A stretch of 64,000 nucleotides of DNA, taken from Pholiota molesta (Eukaryota; Basidiomycota; Agaricomycetes; Agaricales; Strophariaceae). The notes beneath the pieces are model-generated. The model did not search any database. It had not been told where the DNA came from and saw nothing but the letters and a program-made list of their open reading frames with translations. The stretch spans positions 113,536-177,535 of the forward strand of contig JACGCK010000096.1 in assembly GCA_014925825.1 (NCBI GenBank). The letters are read 5' to 3'. Below, one piece after another: positions 55,660-64,000 of the stretch. A program made the position numbers and the translations under genes. Within the stretch, counting starts at the first letter, position 1. The number at the start of each line of letters is the position of its first letter.

Positions 55660-57035
55660 TGGACCCTCACATGCCTTTTTCCCACAGGTCATGTGAGGGA
55701 CAGAATCCACTTTCTATCCCTCACATGACATTTTCCCACACGTCATGTGAGGGACAGAATCTACTTTCTGTCCCTCATATGCCTTTTTCCCACATGTCAT
55801 GTGAGTGACAGAATCTACTTTCTGTCCCTCACATGACATGTTTCAATGTTTCCCACATACTTTCTGTCCCTCACATGCCTTTTTCCCACATGTCATGTGA
55901 GTGACAGAATCTACTTTCTGTCCCTCACATGCCTTTTTCCCACATGTCATGTGAGGGATAGAATCTACTTTCTGACCCTCACATGACATTTTCCCATGTG
56001 TCATGTGAGGGACAGAAAGTGGATTCTGTCCCTCACATGCCTTTTTCCCACATGTCATGTGAGGGATAGAATCTACTTTCTGACCCTCACATGACACTTT
56101 CCCACGTGTCATGTGAGTGACAGAATCCACTTTCTGTCCCTCACATGCCTTTTTCCCACATGTCATGTGAGGGATAGAATCTACTTTCTATCCCTCATAT
56201 GACATTTTCCCACGTGTCATGTGAGGGACAGAATCCACTTTCTGTCCTTCACATGACATTTCCCACGTGTCATGTGAGGGTCAGAATCCACTTTCTGTCC
56301 CTCACATGCCTTTTTCCCATGTGTCATGTGAGAGTTTCCGGGGTGTACACTCTTGCTCATGGAGGGCAGAAGCTATATTGCACTGTTTGGTGGATATGAC
56401 TGTAATGCCGACAAAGCTATCTCCAATATCCTTATTATTGATCTAGACAAATATAACTATGGTGCAGACAAAGCCATCAGGACAGAAAGTAGATTCTGTC
56501 CTTCACATGCCTTTTTCCCATGTGTCATGTGAGGGACAGAAAGTGGATTCTGACCCTCACATGCCATTTTCCCATGTGTCATGTGAGGGACAGAAAGTGG
56601 ATTCTGACCCTCACATGCCTTTTTCCCACGTGTCATGTGAGGGTCAGAATCTACTTTCTGTCCCTCACATGCCTTTTTCCCACGTGTCATGTGAGGGACA
56701 GAATCCACTTTCTGTCCTTCACATGACATTTCCCACGTGTCATGTGAGGGTCAGAATCTACTTTCTGTCCCTCACATGCCTTTTTCCCACGTGTCATGTG
56801 AGAGTTTTCCGGGGTATACACTCTTGCTCATGGAGGGCACAAGCTATATTGCACTGTTTGGTGGATATGACTGTAATGCTGACAAAGCTATCTCCAATAT
56901 CCTTATTATTGATCTAGACAAATATAACTGTGGTGCAGACAAAGCCATCAGGACAGAAAGTAGATTCTGTCCTTCACATGCCTTTTTCCCATGTGTCATG
57001 TGAGGGACAGAATCTACTTTCTGTCCCTCACATGA
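55660..57035. repeat. Satellite of 54-bp palindromic units with a 470-bp higher-order repeat
   Basis: About 19 copies of a 54-bp unit (one or two are 53 bp, one spacing is 96 bp). Copies are found at 55688, 55742, 55796, 55892, 55946, 56000 and on to 56323, then 56524-56793, then 56994, measured at GTCATGTGAG. Each unit carries CTGTCCCTCACATG, a loop of about 16 nt rich in TTTTCCCAC, then CATGTGAGGGACAG, a perfect 14-bp stem. Units are joined by AATCTACTTT or its reverse complement. The blocks are separated by a non-repeat segment (TTCCGGGGTGTACACTC to about 56475) that recurs at about 56803-56950, giving a 470-bp higher-order period. Because 54 is a multiple of 3, several frames on both strands are open with an 18-residue repeat; there is no evidence that they are genes. 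Confidence 0.85.
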
Positions 57036-57689
57036 CACATGTGCCACACCGTGACACCATCGTATTAAATATATGCCCGCCTGTCGTGTTAATGTTTTCT
57101 TGCAGTCAAGACTACACCCCCGCAGATGCGCCTTCCCGCCCACAACACCATCAAGTCCATGCTACAGCCTACTAGTGGTCAATATGCCCAGTGCCGCACC
57201 TTTCTGCCGTCATGGCTTACCGCGCCGACACATCTTTCCACCATCGCGCCCCACCTACGTGCGTCGTGCCCCACCAATCCCGCCCTCAGGTCCACTCCAC
57301 TACGTCACTCCTCAACGCCCCCGCCAACACGTCTTCCCGCCCCTCGCGCCATCGCGTCCATGCCACCGTGTCTGCCACTCACCGCGTATGCAACTGGCGG
57401 TCTAGGTGCTTATTTCTCACAGCTTGTACAGTACGCCACCTGCGCACGCCGACGCATGCCGACCCCCCAATGCCCCCATATATCTGTAATGGAAATGGCT
57501 GATGAACTTCGGTTTTATAGCCGAATGGTAACGACCACCTTGTTGAAAAGGGGATCTTGTACAAGCTCAACATCTCAGCTACTGAAATCAACATGCAACT
57601 CGCAGAGAGGAATTTCATGGCAGCTAAGCGCGCCGTGGAGATAATTTTAAATGGGCAATGAGAAAAGGCAGTGGCCCATGAGTGAGGTG
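57036..57689. other. Low-complexity stretch with a short coding-like patch
   Basis: C-rich sequence with CGCCC/CCACC clusters. A coding-like patch near 57540-57660 (VEKGILYKLNISATEINMQL and AERNFMAAKRAVEIIL, ending NGQ at a stop) could be the last exon of an unrecognised gene, but no upstream exon is convincing. Confidence 0.3.
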
Positions 57690-58580
57690 CGTGAGAGTGC
57701 GTGAGGGTGCGTGCACTCACTTTCACTCATTTTCGACTCGCGCTCACTCACCTCACTCACTTTTTTGGCCGGCACTGCCCCCGGCAACTTCGGCTGCCGT
57801 TCGGCAACAAGTTCCCACCGTCTCAACCACACCTCCCATTGCAAAATCACCGCGCGAAAACTGCACAAGAGACATGGGTAGTATATAACTATTCTGTATC
57901 GATTCTATATGTATATAGCTACCCTTAAAAACTGTTTTATTAACAAATGAGCCATCTCCATAGGTTGTATAAGTGTAAGAGATAGTATTCATGTGTGCTG
58001 AGTCCAGCAGGTGCATACTGCTACAGCTCACGATGAATCACGTCAAAATGTTTATGAAGATTTGGGTCTGAAAAGCGTCGGGCAAGCGAAGCGCTCAGCG
58101 CAGCCTAAGTTACTCCTTGTGTAATTGATGTGAACTACGTCGAATTACATGTAAGGTTGTGAGTATAAGATGTTAGATGCTCCACAAGCGTGTACATGCC
58201 ATACTGCCAGTGCACTGTGCACTCCTCACGCACCAAGGTTGTGAGTATACAACGTTAGAGGCTCCACAAGCGCATACGTGCCACACTGCACCGCGCACTC
58301 CTCACCAACTCCTCACGCACTCCTCACGCACCCTCACGCACTCTTCACGCACTTTCACGCACTCTCACTCACTTTTGCTCAGGCACTCACGCACTCATAC
58401 GCACCTTCACGCACCTTCACGCACCCTCACGCACTCTTAAATATCCCCACTCATCCTCACTCGTCCATCACTCATCCTCACTCATATATCACTCATTGAA
58501 TTAGAAGTAAGTGCTTTTATCACTCACTTATCCGCACTTACACTCACTCACTTGTATTTCACTCATTGTTACACACTTAT
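57690..58580. repeat. CTCAC(G/T)CA simple repeats and an 82-bp direct repeat
   Basis: Dense degenerate CTCACGCA/CTCACTCA arrays at about 57700-57760 and 58290-58580. A pair of approximately 80-bp direct repeats begins AAGGTTGTGAGTATA at 58153 and 58235 and includes GCTCCACAAGCG and GCACTCCTCACGCAC. Related arrays recur at 59880-60020. Confidence 0.6.
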
Positions 58581-59879
58581 CTTCTTAACCTCGCACTTAC
58601 ATGACTGATAGATGATTATAATAGAATTTTCACAGCGACGGGGATGACGATCGTCATCGGTTTGTCATCTCTCTCCTTCATCCCCTCATCCGTTAATTGC
58701 GCTAACCTTCAGTGCAGCAGGCTAGATCCTCGTTCAGCTCTTCTCCCAATTCGAGCGCGACTTGCGTAACGCCTGTCTTTCTGGCCATTTTGACGCTCTG
58801 CGCCGCGGTCTCAACCCTCCTCTCTACAGCCATGATGGTGCAATTGAAGCCACTGTGGTTCTGCTTTCCACATATGATGGGGCAGTCGTGGAGGGAGGAA
58901 TGACCCTGCAGCTTGCTGCGGAGGGTACTATGGCACCTGGGGGGCAAATCCTGAGCTCGGGCTGGCAAACTGCGAGTGGGACTGTGGGTTGTCGTCAACG
59001 AGGCGGATAGGACTTACGAGGCGGACGTGCTTCCAAAGGTAAGCTTTGAATTCCGTGTACAAACCAATATACTCACTATCTACGTTTTAGGTCGTGATTT
59101 CCAGGCTACTATGCGTAGCCCAGTTGTCCCTTCATCCCCCCCGACCCTCTGCCAATCAACACCGCCGCCCGATGACGCGGCCGGGGCAAGGAATGTTCAA
59201 CGTTAGCAAGCGCTGTCGGAATCAAACATGATCACGCACGAACCGAATATGATCACAAGCACGGAACGGATGCATGCTCGTCGCCTGCACCCCTCGCCTC
59301 CTAGACCTCCCGCGCCTGTGTATCAAAGAGCCCGAACACCACGCCTTCGCAAGCGGAAAGGACGCACGAGCTCGCGGGCCAGCTGGTAGGCTTCGCGGAG
59401 GCTGGACGCGTTCCACGACGCCGGCAACACCAACACCAACGCCGGAACACTCGCGGAGCTGTGCTGCTGCACCACGTCACCGCCGTGCCTTCGACAGTAG
59501 CAGACGTACCGAGCACGACTGCTGCCCTTCCGTGAGCAGCAGACGTACCGTGTTCCGCTCGAGCCGCGCGAACGACAAGCGCTCCACGCGGCGCACCTAT
59601 GCGAGAGCGGCCGGCGCAGATGGCGACGCAGTTAGTGATGGAGGGCGCGGAGGACGGGGTGGTGGACGTGAGGCGCGAAGGAACCGGGAACCTGACATAG
59701 CTCATAACAGAACTGTATAAAGAGTTTATATACAAAGTAGTCGAAGTATAGAACTACTATTCGACAATTAAGTTGAATATAACATGTATTTTAATATTGT
59801 TTGACCTCCTGGGGTAATATTAGAGGCCGTACAAAGGTCGTTGGCTTGGCCTCAGTGCTCATTGATCGTTGATCATCCT
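58581..59879. other. Region with unrecognised coding-like patches
   Basis: At about 58760-58990 a plus-strand frame reads HFDALRRGLNPPLYSHDGAI with TVVLLSTYDGAVVEGGMTLQ, suggestive of an exon but without family or splice partner. 59270-59700 is GC-rich with overlapping open frames on both strands. No gene can be supported. Confidence 0.3.
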
Positions 59880-60020
59880 TCAAAGCTTCACACACCACTC
59901 ACTGACGCACTGACGCACCCTCACTCATCGTTCACTTAGTCTCACTCATCATCCACTCACCTTCACTCATTATTCACTCATTCTCACTCACCTTCACGCA
60001 TTCTCACGCACACACTTCCC
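59880..60020. repeat. CTCACTCA/CTCACGCA simple-repeat cluster
   Basis: Third cluster of the same degenerate octamer as at 57.7 and 58.3-58.6 kb, here about 140 bp long, interleaved with TTCACTCAT and CATCCACTCA variants. Confidence 0.6.
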
Positions 60021-60601
60021 CTCACTGCTGGCACACTGCCTTTTACCCGTGCCCATTTTAAATACATAGCATCCTTTTATAGATTGTATGGATGGTGTCC
60101 TTAGTCTATCAATGCATTGCAGTTAAGCCTATGATTGATAGTGAATATACGTGACCAGAGCATAAATAATGGTCGTATTTCACTTTACAATGGGTTTATG
60201 TTTATGGGCCGCAGCGTAGTTCCACGCCACTGCTCAGCGACAAGTATCAATATGATCGACTCGTCACCTCCTTAAGCCCTCTCTTCCTTCCATAGGTGAT
60301 ACCTAAGCAACCATGACAGGTGTCATTTTTTTTCATGTGATTTGGTGGAAGCCCATGGGACAAGCGTCCCAAATGCCCACCCCCAATGATCCAGCCCCAG
60401 CTTTCATCTAAACCCTAAGCCCAGGAAATGGAGAAGTTGACGCCGACGAAAAGCACGGAAAGTATGTATGTGCACGATAAAGTACTGTATGTTGAAGGTG
60501 AAGAGTATAAATATAAAGGAAAGAAGATGTGGAATGGTACAGCACATGGGTGGGGAAAATGCTATTTACAGGAGAAGGAGAAAGGGAGAGAGAGCGAGAG
60601 G

Positions 60602-60671
60602 AGAGAGAGAAAGGAAAAGAAAAGAAAAGAAAAGAAAAGAAAAGAAAAGAAAAGAAAAGAGAAGAAAAGGG
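60602..60671 (+). repeat. (GAAAA)n microsatellite
   Basis: About ten GAAAA units plus flanking GA-rich DNA. On the minus strand this is (TTTTC)n and lies directly after the last codons of the LINE fragment, the position where such elements carry a simple-repeat 3' tail. Confidence 0.8.
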
Positions 60672-61290
60672 GCATTTACACCCATGCACCCTAAAGTCGA
60701 TCTGGTTTGCTTCGCCGGCTTCGGGGGCAGGGGGTTCGACGTCGCCATGAGATTCTTCAAAGCGCTTTGTCTGCTTGATGAATTGCAGTATGTGTTTGAC
60801 GAGCTTCTTGTCACCCATGAGGGCAGGTCCTACTTTGTGGTTGGGGCCGATACTGTCGGTATGCGCGGCATTGCTTGATGTAAGGGTTGACGGTTTCTGG
60901 GGCTTCTTTGCACTGCTGGCATGTGGGGCTGTCGACCAAGTTGAAGCGATGTAGGTATGCCTGGAGCGGCGCGTGCTCTGTTCGTAGTTGTGTGATGATG
61001 CTTGCGCACCGTCTGGGAAGCTTCCTGCACATGATTCGGTATTTTGGTGAGGGTGTGGTTGGGTCAATTCTGGATATCCTTTCGAATCGGGGTAATGCTT
61101 GGAATTCTTTCGGGTGCTTCGTCTTTAGCCGCTTTCGAAGTTCTTGCCTTGTCGCTGCTTTGCTGGCTGGTAATGGCTTTTTGAGGATTCCGGTAGTGCG
61201 GCGTGTGTTGGCTTCCGTTCCTTCCGTGGCTTTCTTGGCCTCCTTGTGTACCTCATCTCTGCCTGGCAATGCGGGAAGTAAAAAAGGGCT
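60672..61290 (-). mobile_element. 5'-truncated non-LTR retrotransposon (LINE) 3' end, degraded
   Basis: Encodes the end of a fungal LINE reverse-transcriptase polyprotein. The end of the RNase H-like part (LPGRDEVHKEAKKATEGTEA) is followed by ITQLRTEHAPLQAYLHRFNL, the zinc knuckle CQQCKEAPETVNPYIKQC and, in a different frame, the closing helix MGDKKLVKHILQFIKQTKRFEES. The knuckle plus downstream helix is the standard C-terminus of Tad1/I-type elements in fungi. The usual C-x2-C..H..C carries Pro-Tyr where HF or HY is expected. The frame slips near 60845 and nothing upstream of about 61290 remains, so this is a dead 5'-truncated insertion with the GAAAA tract as its 3' tail. Confidence 0.7.
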
Positions 61291-61502
61291 GTAAAAAGAA
61301 ACCTGGTGATATATAATTGAGCGCGAAAGTCAAAAAAGAGGAATTGAGAAGATTTCTAGTGCCGCCAGGGTGGAGAGTCTGACATGCCAGAAGCGGAAAC
61401 TGCTGGAAGGTAGGTTATTGTAAAGGGAAGGGATGGAAAGAAATAAAAGCAGTGGTGGTGGATAGTCAGTCATTCCACTCATATATAGACTTGATACACT
61501 GT

Positions 61503-61665
61503 CGGCATTAAAATGCCATCCTTGCCGCAATTGCCGCTTTTATTCAGGGGTGTACTGGATTGTAGACTTGCCGCACTCTCGGCATTAAAATGGCCTTCCT
61601 TGCCGCCATTGCCGCTTCTATCAGTGACTGCACTTGTCTGTAGACTTGCCACCCTGGAGGCATTT
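61503..61665. repeat. 77-bp tandem duplication
   Basis: Two copies, starting CGGCATTAAAATG at 61503 and 61580, share TCCTTGCCGC(A/C)ATTGCCGCTT and TGTAGACTTGCC. A third partial copy (GGAGGCATTTTA) follows at about 61655. Non-coding. Confidence 0.65.
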
Positions 61666-62009
61666 TACCCATCCTCAATAATCCTCCCCGGAGGCTTACA
61701 GAAATTCCATGTATGGCATCGCATTTTCATTGTCAAAGATTTCCCTGTGTGTTCTGCATGCAACTTGGTCCACCTGGAGATCGATACCCCCTGGACGCAA
61801 AATATTTGGGAAATTTGGCTCTGATAAAAGTGGAAGGGGATTCCATCCATCTTTTTATAACTTTTCACAGACATTGAAATGAGTAGACATTGTGCATGGC
61901 CCTGGCACGACTACACTCGAACACCATGTGTGTCATTGACTTGTATGTACACTCATTCTAACTGCTGTCCCATCCAATGTCTGTGATGCTTGACATGTCA
62001 GTAAAGGCA
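61666..62009. other. Spacer between repeats
   Basis: No coding or RNA feature is recognised between the 77-bp duplication and the AACGAGGTAACGAGG satellite. Confidence 0.35.
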
Positions 62010-62760
62010 TTTTGAAATGACCCAACGAGGTAACGAGGACAGGTAAGGAGCATTTTGAAATGATACAACGAGTCAGGTAACGCTTTTGAATTGACCCAAC
62101 GAGTTAACGACGTAAGCCCTTTGAAACAACCCAACGAGGTAACGAGGGCAGGTAATAGGCAATTAAAACCACTGAACGCTTTTGAACTGACGCAACGATT
62201 TAACGACGTAAGCCTTTTGAAACGACCCAACGAGGTAACGAGGGCAGGTAATGGGAATTTCAAACGACCCAATGATTTTGCATTTACCCTACGAGGTAAC
62301 GAGGGAAGGTAATGGGCAAGTTAAAATGATCCAGCGAGTCAGGGAACGCTTTTGAATTGACCCAACGAGGTAACGAGGGCAGGTAATGGGCATTTGAAAC
62401 GACCGAACGCTTTTGAATTGACGCAACGAGTTAACGACGTAAGCCTTTTGAAACGACCCAACGAGGTAACGAGGGAAGGTAATGGGCAAGTTAAAATGAT
62501 CCAACGAGTCAGGTAACGCTTTTGAATTGACCCAACAAGTCATTTAACGATTTTTAATTGACCCAACGAGGTAACAAGGGCAGGTAATGTACATCTTAAA
62601 ATGAACCAACGAGTCAGGTAACGACGTAAGCCTTTTTGAAATGACCCAATGAGGTAACGAGGGCAGGTACTGCGCATTTTAAAATGACCCAACGAGGTAA
62701 TAAATTATGAGGTCAGGCAATGATTTTGAAATTACCCAACGAGGTAACGAAGGTCGCCCC
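62010..62760. repeat. Degenerate satellite based on AACGAGGTAACGAGG
   Basis: About ten copies of (G/A)CCCAACGAGGTAACGAGG are spaced roughly 40-105 bp apart (near 62024, 62131, 62228, 62290, 62362, 62461, 62566, 62650, 62690, 62738). They alternate with GACGCAACGAGTTAACGACG and TTTTGAAA(C/T)GACC segments. A composite period of about 100 bp is visible (AACGACGTAAGCCTTTTGAA recurs near 62108, 62206, 62432 and 62620). Copies diverge by substitutions and small indels. No coding potential is evident. Confidence 0.8.
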
Positions 62761-63108
62761 TCTTTATGCGGCGTCTGTGCATACCTCGACGTCGCCACCC
62801 ACCATTCACCAATTGTATACCTTGGCTTGAAAGTGTTCAGAGAGAAAGAACTTGCTTGCGCCAGGAAAGCATCCACACTGACGAGGAGGAGCAGTAGGTA
62901 TCCATACTCTCATGTTTTAAACCTGATGCTATCATTGACTGCTTCGTTTCCCCCACGACAATTCAACTGTGAGGAACTCTCCTAAATGCCATTGACAGTA
63001 TTTGAAGACTTGTATAATAGAGGAATAACATATTATATGTATCGAATCACTAAGCAAAGTATCTATTTAGGGGATGGCACAGTGCCCAGCTCCTGAATGG
63101 CATTTCTA
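62761..63108. other. Flank between satellite and right-edge gene
   Basis: Ordinary DNA with no recognised gene; the 3' untranslated part of the minus-strand gene ending at 63109 probably lies here. Confidence 0.35.
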
Positions 63109-64000
63109 CTACTCTACAGCTGAAGGAAAAGGTTTGATGGTATATTGAGCGTGCATCTCCCTGTCAAGTCCTTCAAAAATCCCTGGCTTATCCAGCCTTA
63201 TCTCCCGCACTCGAGTATTGATCCAAGATTCAGGAATTTCCATAAATAATATGCAGGTATGCTGCAACACATCCAGAAGCATGGATGATGACTGGAATTG
63301 AAGTAGCACAGAGGTTACTGCATCCTTCAGCATATAGATTGCACCAGCTGAGAAAGTATCGCTAGATGGCACAGGTCAAGAGGATAGTTTGTAAATCCAA
63401 TAATCCACGTGAAATGTGCTCTGATAAAAAGTGTTAGTTAGTAGGATTTGGTTAATAAAGGATAAAATAAACCGCACTTCCTCACAACTTCACAGCACCT
63501 ATTCAACTTGTCCGGTCCATTGCAAACGTTCCCGGTGAAAGAACTAACAGCCCTCGCAAGGAAGATTTATTTTCTATCAAAACGGTTTGATAACTTGGTC
63601 CTAATGTATCTTCAACGAGCTAATAAAACAATCAGAAAGTAAGCACCTTTTAGAATGAGAAAAAGGCTGTACATTGCATATATTGGAAGTTGGTCCAGCT
63701 TGTCATCCTTAGCCACTACAATGACCAAAATGGAGCATGAGGGAAACATGGCCATCCATTCACAAATTTTATTCCTCTCTTCTTGAAATAAGGCGCCATG
63801 TCTTATCTCAACATCAACTGTGCAAAGCTAATTTTGTCTTGAGTTATATGCAAAACGAGAGAGGTCTTAGTGTTCAAAACCCACTGAATGTGTATATGTA
63901 ATCAACGAATTCTTAAACGTTTCCGTAATTGCAGAGATACAGACAAGATCGGGGTCAATGTCGACCTCTCGTAGGTTATTATCAGCAATGAAGGCAGTGA
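63109..64000 (-). CDS. Unrecognised gene, 5' part beyond the right window edge
   Basis: Minus-strand exons read, from the edge inward: FIADNNLREVDIDPDLVCIS and AITETFKNS; after an intron, ERNKICEWMAMFPSCSILVI with VVAKDDKLDQLPIYAMYSLF and LILK; a short exon around FHVDYWIYKL; and a last exon running FSAGAIYMLKDAVTSVLLQF, SSSMLLDVLQHTCILFMEIP and IRLDKPGIFEGLDREMHAQY to FPSAVE and stop at 63109-63111. Codon use and splice signals support a real gene. The hydrophobic pattern suggests a mixed alpha/beta or helical soluble domain, not clear membrane spans. No family is recognised and the start lies outside the window. Confidence 0.5.

Noticed and set aside
55843..57003. Genes encoding 18-residue repeat proteins on both strands of the satellite
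   Set aside because: The open frames follow automatically from a 54-bp monomer without stops. They are present on both strands and lack splice or promoter signals.
55660..57035. CRISPR-like array
   Set aside because: The repeats are regularly spaced, but the 'spacers' are also repeated and form the second half of a palindrome. The host is eukaryotic and there are no cas genes. It is a satellite of inverted-repeat units.

Overview
The window is a piece of a basidiomycete (most likely Agaricomycete) nuclear genome. Genes are split by many short GT..AG introns of about 50-60 bp. The protein families are typical of mushrooms: multi-exon P450s, family-1 glycosyltransferases, an Skt5/Chs4-like Sel1 protein ending in a CAAX box, and a Ser/Thr-rich GPI-type surface protein. 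Gene-rich stretches alternate with transposon- and satellite-rich DNA. No rRNA, tRNA or CRISPR locus was recognised.

Left part (about 0.4-22 kb): two cytochrome P450s on the + strand (378-2740 apparently intact; 4484-6720 frame-broken), a broken unrecognised gene (8682-9807), two UDP-glycosyltransferase-type genes on the - strand (10279-11821 and 12729-14873), a full-size ABC-B exporter (15493-20229) and a hemerythrin/HHE-domain protein (20894-21856). P450 + P450 + GT + GT + exporter is the gene mix of a pathway that hydroxylates, glycosylates and exports a specialised metabolite or glycolipid. No backbone enzyme is visible, so this is only a hypothesis.

Middle part (22-45 kb): an unrecognised - strand gene (22.3-23.6 kb), the GC-rich Skt5/Chs4-like chitin synthase activator (24760-27769), and a large intact + strand gene (31054-36813) that looks like a DDE-type transposase with terminal zinc-binding domains and a C-terminal PHD finger. 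These are followed by a small TATA-driven gene of unknown function (38529-39836), a disrupted possible membrane gene (about 40.9-41.8 kb), a GPI-type surface protein (42649-about 43821) and the truncated remains of another gene (44474-45354).

Right part (45-64 kb): a head-to-tail tandem array (45355-52690, period 4651 bp) of an unrecognised element. Each unit carries one gene of about 1,250 residues and an approximately 850 bp spacer with a conserved set of alternating 12-mers. It is followed by a C2H2/proline-rich gene (54251-55238), a satellite made of 54-bp palindromic units (about 55.66-57.03 kb) with a 470-bp higher-order repeat, CTCACGCA/CTCACTCA simple repeats, a 5'-truncated LINE fragment (about 60.67-61.29 kb) next to a GAAAA microsatellite, another degenerate satellite (62.01-62.76 kb), and a gene cut by the right edge (63109-64000, - strand).

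One caveat runs through the window. At least seven otherwise well-conserved genes show reading-frame breaks that are each explained by one missing base, usually in a short homopolymer run. Either the assembly undercalls homopolymers or several genes are young pseudogenes. Many 'pseudogene' judgements depend on which is true.
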